Source: Streptomyces sp. LBL
GTDB taxonomy: Bacteria; Actinomycetota; Actinomycetes; Streptomycetales; Streptomycetaceae
NCBI RefSeq assembly: GCF_029893585.1
Contig: NZ_JARXYX010000012.1
Coordinates: 170,914-234,913, forward strand
Reading direction: 5' to 3'
DNA length: 64,000 nt
Positions 7,318 through 16,313 of this stretch are shown one piece after another (positions within the stretch are counted from its first letter, which is position 1; each line of letters opens with the position of its first letter). The notes under the pieces are model-generated. The model did no database searches. It was not told the origin of the DNA and saw nothing but the letters and a program-made list of their open reading frames with translations. The translations under genes and the position numbers were made by a program.

Positions 7318-9756
7318 ATGGAGGGGGCTTCGGGTACGGGTGCGCCAGGGGGACCGCCGGACACCGACGGGTCGCCGCTGTCGTCCGGGTCGCCGCTGTC
7401 GTCCGGGTCGCCGCTGTCGTCCGGGTCGCCGCTGTCGTCCGGGTCGTCGCTGTCGTCCGGGTCGTTCGGGCCGTTCGTCGTCGCTCCCGCGACCTATCTG
7501 CGGGCCGCGCAGGTGCGGCTCCCGGAGGAGAGTCCCGACCCGGGCCTGCTGCCCACGATCACCCTGCTGGAGCGCGCGGCGTCGCGCGGTGCCGACCCGG
7601 GCGGGCTGCCGCTGCCGCCGGACGAGCTCCTGGCCGGGCAGTACCGGCTGATCCGCCCGCTCGGCTACGGCTGGATGGGCGAGGTCTACCTGGCGCTCGA
7701 CACCAACGTCGACGACCGCGAGGTCGCCATCAAGATCCTCCACCCGGACCAGGCAGTGGCCGCCGCGGGCGCCCTGGTCCGGGAGCGGCGGGCGCTGGTC
7801 GACCTGAGCCACGGAGACATCATCCGCGTCTTCAACTACGGCCGTCATCCCGAGGTCGGCGACTTCCTCGTGCTGCAGTACGTGGACGGGCTCACCCTGG
7901 AGGAGGTACGGGCCCGGGCCCAGATGAACCCGGACGAGTTCGGCGGCAGCCGCTTCCACGAGTTCGTGCTGGCGTACGGAGTGCGCATCCTCGCCGCTCT
8001 CGGGTACCTGGACCGGCTCGGCAAGGTCTACGGCGACCTGAAACCGGACAACGTCATGCACGACGGCACCACGACGAAGATCGTCGACGTGGGCAGCGTC
8101 CGCGCGGCCGGCCGTCCCGGCCTCACCACGGACGGGTTCCGGGCCCCGACCGTCGGCCCGCACGGCCAATCCACCCGCCGGGACGACCTGTTCAGCCTCG
8201 GCGAGACCCTGCGCCGGCTGAGCGGCCTCGGCCAGTCACCGAAGGACCTGGCGGACCTGGGTTCCCTGGACACCCTCGACCAGCCGACCGGAACAGACAC
8301 CGCCCCGGAACTCTCTCGTACGACGGCCCCCCCGCCGCAGGGCCTCGGTCTCCTCTCGCTCGCCCGCGTCCTGCACCGCGCGACCCGCGGCGAGGGCGCC
8401 GAGCGCTTCGCCACCGCACGCGAGATGGAGGAGCAACTGCGCGGCGTCTTCAGGGAGTTGCGTTCCCTCCGCACCGGTATGGAGACTTTCGAGCCGTCGC
8501 CGCTGTTCCTCCAGTCGCCGTACGCCCTCGACGGTGAGCTCGGCTCCGCCCCACCCCTGACCCGCTGGGCCGCGCCGGACGCGCCGGTGGCCTACGCACC
8601 GCCGTCGCCCGCCGAGGTCGCGCAACGACTGCCCGTCCCCCGGCCCGACCCGCACGACGCCCGCCACGCCGAGGTGAGCCGGCTCGCCGACGCCGCTCCG
8701 GAGGCGCTGCTCCAGCACACCGCGGACTGGCCGGAGTCCCCCGAGGTCCATCTGCTGCGCTGCCGCGTACGGTTGCGGGTGCCCGGCGGCCGGACCGAGG
8801 GCGTGGAACGGGAGTTGAGGTCCGCCGAGGCGCTGATCGGCCCCGAGCGCGCCCCGTACGACTGGCGGCTGGAGTGGCACCGCGGGCTGCTCGCGCTCGG
8901 CCGCGGCCACGTGGACACCGCACGGCGGCACTTCGACCGGGTGTACGCGGCGATCCCGGGTGAGTACGCGCCCAAGCTCGCGCTCGGCTACTGCGCCGAA
9001 CGCCTCGGCCGCTGGCAGGAGGCAGGGACCTTCTACGAGGCGGTCCGGCTGCGCAACCCGTCCCTGGGCAGCGCCGCGTTCGGCGCGGTGCGGGCCCGCC
9101 TCGCCCTGGGCGGCGAACACGCGCGGGACGAAACCGTACGGGTGCTGGACGCCGTACCGCAGCACTCACGGCATCGAACTGCCGCCCGCACGGCCGCCGT
9201 TCGGGTCGGAGTCGAGCATGTGCGGACCGCCGGGCGCCCCGCGGAGGCGGCCGAGCGGCTGAGCGAGGTGCTGGAGCGGCTGACCCGGCTCTTCCACGCG
9301 CACGGGCTGACGGACGAGGAGGCCAGGGTCCGGATGACGGCGGAGGTGTGGGAGGCCGTACGGGGTGCGCTCGCCCGGGGTCTCCTCGACGCGCCGGGCC
9401 TGGCCGCACTGGCCGCGGGCGCAGGCAGGCGGCTCGGTCTGCCGTCCGACGAACCGGGGCTGCGCAGGGAGCTGTCCCGCCGCTACGTCGCCCTCGCGCA
9501 CCAGGCCGCCCGGTCCGCGGCCCCCGAGGACGCGGCCGTCGCCGAGATCCTGCTCGACCGTGCCTACGAGGTACGCCCGCTCGCCTTCCGACACCACAGG
9601 GACAGCCCATGGCTCGGAACGAGACTCACCACCTGGCTCCGGACGATCGCCCACCCACCGTCGCCGAGCGACCGCGCCAGGGCGGTCCTGCCGCCGGGCG
9701 ACAGTGCCGGGACGGTCCTGCCGCCAGGCGACCGCGCGGGGAGGGTCCGCGAGTGA
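7318..9756 (+). CDS. PknG-like Ser/Thr protein kinase with TPR tail
   Basis: 812 residues. Order: Ser/Gly/Pro repeat tail (18-50), a short linker, a PknG-type kinase domain (~105-400) and a TPR-like helical region (~430-750). Seen kinase motifs: glycine loop GYGWMGEVY (116-124), ATP lysine K139 in VAIKIL, catalytic YGDLKPDN (D240) and metal-binding D257 in IVDVG, replacing DFG as in PknG. Mycobacterial PknG has an N-terminal rubredoxin; here the first 100 residues contain no cysteine, so that module is absent. No transmembrane segment. The stop overlaps the next gene (GTGA), and the three genes look co-transcribed. By analogy with mycobacteria and corynebacteria it may control 2-oxoglutarate/glutamate metabolism; this is inference. 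Confidence 0.9.
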   Translation: MEGASGTGAPGGPPDTDGSPLSSGSPLSSGSPLSSGSPLSSGSSLSSGSFGPFVVAPATYLRAAQVRLPEESPDPGLLPTITLLERAASRGADPGGLPLPPDELLAGQYRLIRPLGYGWMGEVYLALDTNVDDREVAIKILHPDQAVAAAGALVRERRALVDLSHGDIIRVFNYGRHPEVGDFLVLQYVDGLTLEEVRARAQMNPDEFGGSRFHEFVLAYGVRILAALGYLDRLGKVYGDLKPDNVMHDGTTTKIVDVGSVRAAGRPGLTTDGFRAPTVGPHGQSTRRDDLFSLGETLRRLSGLGQSPKDLADLGSLDTLDQPTGTDTAPELSRTTAPPPQGLGLLSLARVLHRATRGEGAERFATAREMEEQLRGVFRELRSLRTGMETFEPSPLFLQSPYALDGELGSAPPLTRWAAPDAPVAYAPPSPAEVAQRLPVPRPDPHDARHAEVSRLADAAPEALLQHTADWPESPEVHLLRCRVRLRVPGGRTEGVERELRSAEALIGPERAPYDWRLEWHRGLLALGRGHVDTARRHFDRVYAAIPGEYAPKLALGYCAERLGRWQEAGTFYEAVRLRNPSLGSAAFGAVRARLALGGEHARDETVRVLDAVPQHSRHRTAARTAAVRVGVEHVRTAGRPAEAAERLSEVLERLTRLFHAHGLTDEEARVRMTAEVWEAVRGALARGLLDAPGLAALAAGAGRRLGLPSDEPGLRRELSRRYVALAHQAARSAAPEDAAVAEILLDRAYEVRPLAFRHHRDSPWLGTRLTTWLRTIAHPPSPSDRARAVLPPGDSAGTVLPPGDRAGRVRE
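7369..7458. repeat. Five tandem 18-bp units inside the pknG-like gene
   Basis: Five copies of gggtcgccgctgtcgtcc, the last with one change, encode the repeated SPLSSG hexapeptide in the N-terminal tail. The unit length keeps the frame, so copy number can vary between strains. Confidence 0.95.
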
Positions 9757-10994
9757 CCCGGATCGGACGGCCGCGGCAACCGGAGGCCGGCCCCTCGCCC
9801 GCCTTACGCCTGCCGCGCAGCGCCCGGGCCTCGGGCGCGGGGGCCCGGGCCCGGGCGCTGCGCGCGGTCGCCGTCGAACTCGCCCGCCGCGTGCGGCGTT
9901 ACGCATGGCCGACGGCGGCCGGCACCCCCAACCGCGTCTTCCTGCGCGATCGGCTGGTCGCACTGCCGCTGCTCGCCGTCGTGGGGTTCGGCGCGTTCGG
10001 CTGGGCCTACGCCGGCGTCCGGGACGACTCGGTGTACCTACGGGACCGGCTGGCGCCCGCTCTGGTCGGGCTCGCGGACGCCAGGGCCTCGCTGTTCATC
10101 GCCCAGGGCGAGGCCGAGGAGAACCTGGCCGAGGGCCGGGCGGCGGAGATCGGCGGGCTCAGCGAGCGCTACCGGACCCGGGTCGCGCGGGCCACGCAGA
10201 GCCTGAACCAGGTCACCCGCAGCGGGGCGCTGACCGTGGCCGAGGAGCAGGAGCTGCGGGTGGTGTCCGCGCTGGTCGTGGACTACACGGGCTGGATCGG
10301 CCGGGCCCAGGCGCACGCCAGGGACCCGCTCCTGCGGAAGGCCGAGCTGACGTACGCGCGCAGCATGCTCTGCTCGGCCCCGGTCGCCGCGCCGGAGAGC
10401 GGCGGCCGATACCCGTCGTGCCCGCCGTCGACCGGCTCGGGGGCGACCGCGATCGTGGACCGGGTCTCCGGTCTGGAACGGCAGCTGCGGGAACGGCTCG
10501 CCGAGCGGGCGGGCTGGGGCTCGGGCGTGCTCGCCGCGGCCGTGGTCTGCGGGCTCGCCCTGGCGCTGTTCGCCGTCGGCCTCGGGCGGACCGTGGTCTT
10601 CCTGCGCCGCCGCTTCCGGATCCGGCTCAGCCTCCCGCTGGCGGCGGCCGCCCTCCCGCTGCTCGCCGTCCCGCTGCTCACGGCCGACGCGCTGCTCGCG
10701 CAGCACGCGCAGCGGGAGACCCTCCCCCTGGCGGACACGCTCGCCGAGGCCACCTCGCCCGAGACGGAGACGGTCGCCGAGGAACACCCCTTCGGCGCCC
10801 CCGTCCCCCAGGCCGTCGAGACGCTGACCGGCCGCATCGACGGCTCTCTCGCCGCCGGGCGGCTCCCCTTCCTGGACGGGACCGCCCCGTTCGTGTTCCC
10901 GGTCGGCCTGGCCGCCGCCGGCCTGATCGGCGGCGCCCTGCACGCATACCGCCGGGAGTACCTCGTGGTGACCCGACGGGGAGCCGCCGCATGA
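9753..10994 (+). CDS. Four-helix membrane protein of the PknG operon (GlnX-like)
   Basis: 413 residues from GTG 9753, which overlaps the kinase stop as GTGA. An Arg-rich cytoplasmic N-terminus precedes helix 1 (~68-88); a ~165-residue charged, helical, presumably extracytoplasmic segment follows; then two adjacent helices (~255-285 and ~292-318), a second outside loop and helix 4 (~375-400) before a basic tail. This four-helix layout, a PknG kinase upstream and a binding lipoprotein downstream match the mycobacterial GlnX receptor that links GlnH to PknG. I did not see direct sequence motifs shared with GlnX; the assignment rests on topology and gene order. Confidence 0.7.
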   Translation: MTRIGRPRQPEAGPSPALRLPRSARASGAGARARALRAVAVELARRVRRYAWPTAAGTPNRVFLRDRLVALPLLAVVGFGAFGWAYAGVRDDSVYLRDRLAPALVGLADARASLFIAQGEAEENLAEGRAAEIGGLSERYRTRVARATQSLNQVTRSGALTVAEEQELRVVSALVVDYTGWIGRAQAHARDPLLRKAELTYARSMLCSAPVAAPESGGRYPSCPPSTGSGATAIVDRVSGLERQLRERLAERAGWGSGVLAAAVVCGLALALFAVGLGRTVVFLRRRFRIRLSLPLAAAALPLLAVPLLTADALLAQHAQRETLPLADTLAEATSPETETVAEEHPFGAPVPQAVETLTGRIDGSLAAGRLPFLDGTAPFVFPVGLAAAGLIGGALHAYRREYLVVTRRGAAA

Positions 10995-12274
10995 GTCGAG
11001 TCCCGCGGCGGCTGCTGCGCACCCTCCTCACGGCGGCCTGTCTGCTCGCCCTCGCCCCCGGCTGCGGTACGTCCGCCCCCGCGCCCCTCGTCGTGCTGGG
11101 CCCGTGGACCGGTGCGGAGGGCGACGCCTTCGAAGCGGCCCTGGAGCGGCTCGACGACGGGACGGGACGGACGTACACCTACGAGGGCACCAGCTCGCTC
11201 CGCGAGACGCTCGTCTCGCAGTTGGAGGCCGGCGACCCGCCGGACGTGGCGATCCTCAACAGCATGGGCGAACTCACCGAGTACGCCCGCCGCGGCCGGC
11301 TCAGGCCCCTCGCCGAGGAGACGGCCGAGCGCGCGTCCCCGCCGTGGGCGCAGACCCTGCTCGTGGACGGCAGGCGCCGTACGTACTGGGTGCCGCTGAA
11401 AGTCGACCTGAAGAGCCTGGTGTGGAGCCGGAAGGGCGCCTCGGACGACGATCCGGCCTGGTGCGTGGGCCTGGCCTCGCAGGCCACCTCGGGCTGGCCC
11501 GGCACCGACTGGATCGAGGACATCCTGCTCCACCAGGCCGGCCCGGCGCTGTACACGGAGTGGGCCACGAGCCGGCTCAGCTGGCGCGATCCGGCCGTCC
11601 ACCGGGCCTGGACGACCTGGTCCCGGCTGCTCGGCAAGCGCTCCCCCGCGTCGGTCGAACGCTCCCTCACCACGTCGTACGAGGGCACCGCGGGCCCCCA
11701 CGGCCGCCCCCGCGGCCTGCTCGGCTCCCCCGGTCCCGCCTGCACGCACGAGCACCAGAGCGCCTTCATCCGATACGTCTACGCGGGCACCGGCATCGGC
11801 GTGGAACCGTCGGCCCCCTTCCTGGAGGGGCGGGCCGAGTACCGCGGCGCCTACGAGGTGTCCGGCGACATGGCCGCCGTCTTCAGTGACGACCCGGCCG
11901 CCCAGGAACTGGTGGAGCGGCTGTCGAACCCGCACGGGCGGGCCCTCTGGCGGGCGAAGGCGGACCCGGCGGTGCGCCCGCTGTTCCCGAGCAGCACGGG
12001 GCCCACGCCCACGAACCCCACCGAGCGGACGATCGACACCCTGCTCACCTCGGGCGCCCGCACCCTCTGCTTCGACGCCTCGGACGCCATGCCGCCCGAA
12101 CTGCGGGACGCCTTCCACCGCGCGGTCCTCGAGTTCTTCCGGGACCCCGCCGAGCAGCATCTCGACTCGCTGCTGCGGCAGTTGGAGACGGTACGCGCCC
12201 AGGTGACCGATCAGTCCCCCGCCGACCGCTCGTTCCGGCCACCGGAGGACCTGTGCGCGAGCCCGGGCGGGTGA
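10991..12274 (+). CDS. Extracellular solute-binding lipoprotein of the PknG operon
   Basis: 427 residues, ATG overlapping the previous stop (ATGA). Signal peptide with lipobox LAPGC (lipidated Cys25). The mature part reads like a family-1 (MalE-type) binding protein: PLVVLGPWTGAEGDAF at the start, the GDPPDVAILNS hinge region, a central YWVPLKVDLKSLVWS strand and a C-terminal helical lobe. No ABC permease or ATPase is attached, so a sensory rather than transport role is likely: it would bind a ligand outside and signal through the membrane protein to the kinase. Mycobacterial GlnH is an amino-acid-type binding protein, so the ligand here may differ. Its last 64 bp overlap the convergent regulator gene. 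Confidence 0.8.
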   Translation: MSRVPRRLLRTLLTAACLLALAPGCGTSAPAPLVVLGPWTGAEGDAFEAALERLDDGTGRTYTYEGTSSLRETLVSQLEAGDPPDVAILNSMGELTEYARRGRLRPLAEETAERASPPWAQTLLVDGRRRTYWVPLKVDLKSLVWSRKGASDDDPAWCVGLASQATSGWPGTDWIEDILLHQAGPALYTEWATSRLSWRDPAVHRAWTTWSRLLGKRSPASVERSLTTSYEGTAGPHGRPRGLLGSPGPACTHEHQSAFIRYVYAGTGIGVEPSAPFLEGRAEYRGAYEVSGDMAAVFSDDPAAQELVERLSNPHGRALWRAKADPAVRPLFPSSTGPTPTNPTERTIDTLLTSGARTLCFDASDAMPPELRDAFHRAVLEFFRDPAEQHLDSLLRQLETVRAQVTDQSPADRSFRPPEDLCASPGG

Positions 12275-13605
12275 GCGGAGCGGCGGTTCGAGCGCGTGCC
12301 GTCGTTCAGGGGGCCGTCGCTCGGTGACCGGTCGCTCGGTGACCGGTCGTTCAGTGACCCCGTCCCGCGCCGCCCGGCCGGCTCGGTGCCGCCGCCCAGG
12401 TGATCCGCCAGACAGGCGAGGTAGAGGGCCATGGTGGTGCGGTGTTCCCGCAGCGGACGGCCGGTGAGCTGCTCGATCTTGTGCATCCGGTAGACGACCG
12501 TGTTGCGGTGGATGTGCAGGGCGGCGGAGGCCCGGACCAGGTTGAAGCCGCTCTCGCACCAGGCGGTGATCGTGTCCCGCAGCACCGGCCAGTCCGGCTG
12601 GGCCCGCAGGTCCGCGGCGGTGAGGTCGAGCAGCCGGTTGCGGGCGGACTGGCTCGCCGCCGCCAGGACCTGGTGGACCCGCAGATCGGTGACCAGGTGG
12701 ACGGGTGAGCCGTCCGTGAGCCGGGCGCCCAGGCGGAGCGCGTCGCACGCGTCCTGGTAGGAGTCGTGCAGACCGCCCGCGGTGGCGGCCGGCTCGCCGA
12801 TTCCGGCCCGGGCGGCGAGGCCGTCCTGCGCCGCGATGACGTCGATGACCCGCCGGCAGCCGGCGACCAGGGAGGCCGTGGGGCCCCGGGCCGGGAGCCG
12901 GTGCAGGACGCCGATCCAGCCGGGGGCGGTGCCGGCCACGATGTCCTGGGGGTCGGCGAACACGTCGCGGACCGTGCGCAGCAGTTCCGAACGGACCAGT
13001 GCCATGTCCCGGGTGGGGGTGCCCTGGCGTCGGGCGGCCGCGTCGGGCACGGTCACCTCGAACGCCACCGCGACCCGGCGCAGCCTCAGGTCGAAGCCGA
13101 GTTCCGCGGCCCGGTACCCGAGGAAGTCACCCTCGACGACCTGGGGGTCGTACGAGGCGATGTCGGCGAGCAGCGTCTCGGTCGCCCGTTCCGCGAGCAG
13201 CCGGGAGCGCAGCATCACCGACTCCCGCAGCAGAATCTCCGTCTGGCGTTTCACCAGCAGTCCGAAGCGGCGTACCTGGGCGGGCGTGCCGGTGATGCCG
13301 ACGGTTCCCACCGCCTGCCCGCCGGTGACCAGCGGCAGGGTCACCCCGGGGCGCACCCCGCGCAGCTCCTGCGCCTGCGAGGCGCTGTGCGTGGCGGGCT
13401 CCTTGCTGCGCACGACCTCGACGGACGCCTCGTGGAAGGTGCCGACCCGGCTGCTGTCACCGCTGCCGATGACCACACCCTCCGCGTCGGTGATCAGCAC
13501 GTTGAAGCCGATGACGGCGGAGGTGTCCGAGGCGATCTCCTGGGCGAGCGAGGGACTCAGCACGGGCGTTCCTCCCGTCGCGGGACCTGCCGGGACTGGA
13601 CGCAC
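12211..13605 (-). CDS. CdaR/PucR-type transcriptional regulator
   Basis: 464 residues. N-terminal putative sugar-diacid recognition domain (~15-140; LITDAEGVVIGSGDSSRVGTFH, then VGTVGITG), a GGDEF-like middle (~150-290) and a C-terminal PucR helix-turn-helix (~330-400; SGFNLVRASAALHIHRNTV, YRMHKIEQLTGRPL). The tail after ~410 is repetitive (NDRSPSDRSPSD) and coded by short GGTGACCGGTCG-like DNA repeats at ~12320-12360. Divergent from the amino-acid ABC operon, so it is the obvious candidate regulator for it. Start GTG/ATG near 13605; a GTG about 14 codons in is also possible. The 3' end overlaps the neighbouring lipoprotein gene by 64 bp. Confidence 0.85.
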   Translation of the reverse strand: MRPVPAGPATGGTPVLSPSLAQEIASDTSAVIGFNVLITDAEGVVIGSGDSSRVGTFHEASVEVVRSKEPATHSASQAQELRGVRPGVTLPLVTGGQAVGTVGITGTPAQVRRFGLLVKRQTEILLRESVMLRSRLLAERATETLLADIASYDPQVVEGDFLGYRAAELGFDLRLRRVAVAFEVTVPDAAARRQGTPTRDMALVRSELLRTVRDVFADPQDIVAGTAPGWIGVLHRLPARGPTASLVAGCRRVIDVIAAQDGLAARAGIGEPAATAGGLHDSYQDACDALRLGARLTDGSPVHLVTDLRVHQVLAAASQSARNRLLDLTAADLRAQPDWPVLRDTITAWCESGFNLVRASAALHIHRNTVVYRMHKIEQLTGRPLREHRTTMALYLACLADHLGGGTEPAGRRGTGSLNDRSPSDRSPSDGPLNDGTRSNRRSAHPPGLAHRSSGGRNERSAGD

Positions 13606-13779
13606 CGTACAGGAGATCGAGCGATTTCGGCCATAACTTCGTACGAAGTGACCGGTGACGCGCGACGGGCTGAAACCTACCGTATGGGCACATCATCTCC
13701 CTCCCCCTCACTTCCCCGCCGGGGGCACAGCGCAGTGAACGGCGGGTTCCTCCAGTGCCCGAGCGGAAGGCCCATACCG

Positions 13780-14721
13780 ATGATCCGTACGCGCTCTCTC
13801 GCCGTCTCCCTGTCCGCCCTGCTGACGTTGTCCACCGTCGCCGCCTGTGGCTCCGGGGGCGACGACGCTCCGAAGAACGTCTCCGCGAAGGCCGCCTCGC
13901 TGGGCACGCTCACGCCCGGCGTCCTCAAGGTCGCCGTCGAGCCGTACGCGCCCTACACCAGCGTGCAGGGCGGCAAGATCGTCGGACTGGACGGCGACAT
14001 CCTCGCCTCCGTGGCCAAGAAGCTGGGCCTCCAGATCAAGCCACAGGTCACCGACTTCGCCGGCATGCTCGCCGGAGTGCAGTCCCACCGGGTGGACATC
14101 ACCATCGGCGGTGTCGCCTGGTCCGCGGACCGGCAGAAACAGGGCCTGTTCACGGACCCGCCCTACTACTCGCCGCCCGCGATGGCCGTGCGCGACGGGA
14201 AGACGTACAAGACGGTCGACGACCTGTTGGGCCTGAACCTGGGCACGGTCGAGGGCTATGTCTGGGTCAAGTCGATCCAGTCCGTGCCCGGCGCCAAGCT
14301 GCACGCCTACCCGGACGCCAACGGGGTCTTCGACGATCTCGGCGCGGGCCGCGTCGACGTCGGCTTCCTCGACCCGCTGATCATCATCGCGGCACAGAAA
14401 CAGCGCCCCGACCTGAAGATCGCCACGCAGTACCTGACACCGCCGACCGCCGCCGAGGTCAAGGCCAAACCCTCGTACCAGTACTTCCAGCAGTACCAGA
14501 CCGGCTTCTACCTCCCCAAGCAGGCCACCGGGCTGGAGAAGGCGATCTCCGCGCGGATCGACGCCATGTACACCGACGGCGAGATGGCCAAGCTCGTCAA
14601 GAAGTACGGCGGTGACCCGGAGCAGTTCCTCAAGCCCGCCGCCGGCATCGCCACCGCCCGCCGCGGCGTGGACCGGCCCGACGACTGGACACCGCCGTCC
14701 GTCGGTCGGTCCGGCCAGTGA
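13780..14721 (+). CDS. Polar amino-acid ABC transporter binding lipoprotein (family 3)
   Basis: 313 residues from ATG 13780, preceded by GGAAGG at 13765. Lipobox VAAC (Cys23). The mature domain is a family-3 amino-acid binding protein: LKVAVEPYAPYTSV, GLDGDILASVAKKLGL, a DITIGGVAWSADRQ hinge, and DVGFLDPLIII. It captures a ligand at the cell surface and delivers it to the permease and ATPase encoded just downstream. The cargo is unknown; the DadA-like oxidase at the end of the operon suggests a D- or imino-amino acid. The intergenic region to the divergent regulator (13606-13779) should hold both promoters. Confidence 0.9.
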   Translation: MIRTRSLAVSLSALLTLSTVAACGSGGDDAPKNVSAKAASLGTLTPGVLKVAVEPYAPYTSVQGGKIVGLDGDILASVAKKLGLQIKPQVTDFAGMLAGVQSHRVDITIGGVAWSADRQKQGLFTDPPYYSPPAMAVRDGKTYKTVDDLLGLNLGTVEGYVWVKSIQSVPGAKLHAYPDANGVFDDLGAGRVDVGFLDPLIIIAAQKQRPDLKIATQYLTPPTAAEVKAKPSYQYFQQYQTGFYLPKQATGLEKAISARIDAMYTDGEMAKLVKKYGGDPEQFLKPAAGIATARRGVDRPDDWTPPSVGRSGQ

Positions 14722-14730
14722 GGGGATGAC

Positions 14731-15522
14731 ATGTCCGCTCTCTTCCAGGTCCCCTGGTCCGACTACCGGTCGGACCTGCTCGACGCGCTGGTGCGCACCG
14801 TCTCGTACACGGCGGTCAGCTTCGTCGGCGCGGTGGCGCTCGGTCTGGCGGTGGCGCTGCTGCGGCTGAGCAAGGCCTGGCCCGCGCGGGCCGTGGCCGC
14901 CGTCTACACCGAGGTGTTCAAGAACGTCCCGCTGCTGGCCATCATCTTCCTGACCTACTTCGGTCTGGCCTCGGCCGGGATCCGGCTGGACGTGTTCACG
15001 GCCGGCTGCCTCAGCCTCGTCGTCTTCTACGCGGCCTACCTCTCAGAGATCTTCCGCTCCGCGATCGGCGGGGTGCACGCCGGACAGACGGAGGCGGGCG
15101 AGGCCCTGGGACTGAGCAAGGCCGGCATCTTCGGCCAGGTCGTCCTGCCCCAGGCGGTCCGTCAGGCGCTGCCCGGCACCAACACCATGCTGGTCGACCT
15201 GCTGAAGTCCACCTCCCTGCTCGTCACGGTCTCCGCGGCGGAGCTGATGTCCGAGGGGCGGCTCATCACCTCGGCCACCTTCCGGGCGCTGGAGGTGTAC
15301 CTGGTCATCTCCGCCCTGTACTTCGCCCTGTGCTACCCGCTCTCCCAGCTCCTTCTGCTGCTCGAGCGGAAGGTGCGGGCCGGCGTCCCCCTGTCGCCGT
15401 GGCGGCGGCGTCGGGTGCGGGCCGCCCGGGCCCTGCTCGCCGCCGACCTCGGCATCGTCCGCGGCACCGACCTCCACAGCGACCGCGGAACCGACCTCAA
15501 CCGGAAGGAGACGGCCGCATGA
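14731..15522 (+). CDS. Polar amino-acid ABC transporter permease
   Basis: 263 residues, 9 bp after the binding-protein gene. HisM/GlnP family: about five membrane helices, conserved EVFKNVPLLAIIF, and the EAA loop around GEALGLSKAGIFGQVVLPQAVRQALPG that contacts the ATPase. A single permease gene implies a homodimer. Its stop overlaps the ATPase start (ATGA). Confidence 0.92.
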   Translation: MSALFQVPWSDYRSDLLDALVRTVSYTAVSFVGAVALGLAVALLRLSKAWPARAVAAVYTEVFKNVPLLAIIFLTYFGLASAGIRLDVFTAGCLSLVVFYAAYLSEIFRSAIGGVHAGQTEAGEALGLSKAGIFGQVVLPQAVRQALPGTNTMLVDLLKSTSLLVTVSAAELMSEGRLITSATFRALEVYLVISALYFALCYPLSQLLLLLERKVRAGVPLSPWRRRRVRAARALLAADLGIVRGTDLHSDRGTDLNRKETAA

Positions 15523-16313
15523 CCGAGCCCGTCACCACGGCGAAGACCGTCCCACCGGCCCGCGCCGAGGCGGTCGTACGGATCGAGGGCCTGAGCAAGT
15601 CCTTCGACGGACGGCTGGTTCTCGACGAGGTGAACCTGGAGGTCGGCCGGGGCCGCATCGTGAGCGTCATCGGGCAGAGCGGTGGCGGCAAGACGACCCT
15701 GATGCGCTGCGTCAACCTGCTGGAACGCCCCGACCGGGGCACGGTCGAGGTGGCCGGCGACGTGGTGCACCGCGGCGGCCGGACGGTCTGCCGTGACCTG
15801 CCGCGGCTGCGTCGCACCGTCGGCATGGTCTTCCAGCGGTTCCATCTGTTCCCGCACCTCACCGCGGTGGAGAACGTCGTCCTCGCCCAGCGCCGGGCGG
15901 GCATCCCGGAGCAGGAGGCGCTGGAGCGTGCCGTCGCGCTGCTGCGCCGGGTCGGCGTGGCCCACCGCGGCCTCGCCCAGCCCGAGCAGTTGTCCGGCGG
16001 TGAACAGCAGCGCGTCGCCATCGCCCGGGCCCTCGCGCTCCGGCCCGAGGTACTGCTCTTCGACGAACCCACCTCCTCCCTGGACCCGGAGGCCACCCGG
16101 GAGGTGCTGAGCGTGATGCGCGAACTGGCCGCGGACGGCATGACGATGCTGCTGGTCACCCATGAACTCCCGTTCGCCCGCGAGGTGTCCGATCATGTCG
16201 TGTTCGTCGACGGCGGCCGGATCGTGGAGGAGGGCGGTCCCCGGGAGGTCCTCGACCACCCGGCCCGGGCCCGCACCCGGGAGTTCCTCGCCGCGTACGG
16301 ATCCCCGTCGTGA
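15519..16313 (+). CDS. Polar amino-acid ABC transporter ATPase (GlnQ type)
   Basis: 264 residues from ATG 15519, overlapping the permease stop. Walker A GQSGGGKTT, Q-loop MVFQRFHLFPH, signature LSGGEQQRVAIARAL, Walker B VLLFDEPTSSLD and switch histidine in LLVTHEL are all intact. The FHLFPHLTAVENV segment is typical of the polar amino-acid class. It powers uptake together with the two preceding gene products. Confidence 0.93.
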   Translation: MTEPVTTAKTVPPARAEAVVRIEGLSKSFDGRLVLDEVNLEVGRGRIVSVIGQSGGGKTTLMRCVNLLERPDRGTVEVAGDVVHRGGRTVCRDLPRLRRTVGMVFQRFHLFPHLTAVENVVLAQRRAGIPEQEALERAVALLRRVGVAHRGLAQPEQLSGGEQQRVAIARALALRPEVLLFDEPTSSLDPEATREVLSVMRELAADGMTMLLVTHELPFAREVSDHVVFVDGGRIVEEGGPREVLDHPARARTREFLAAYGSPS

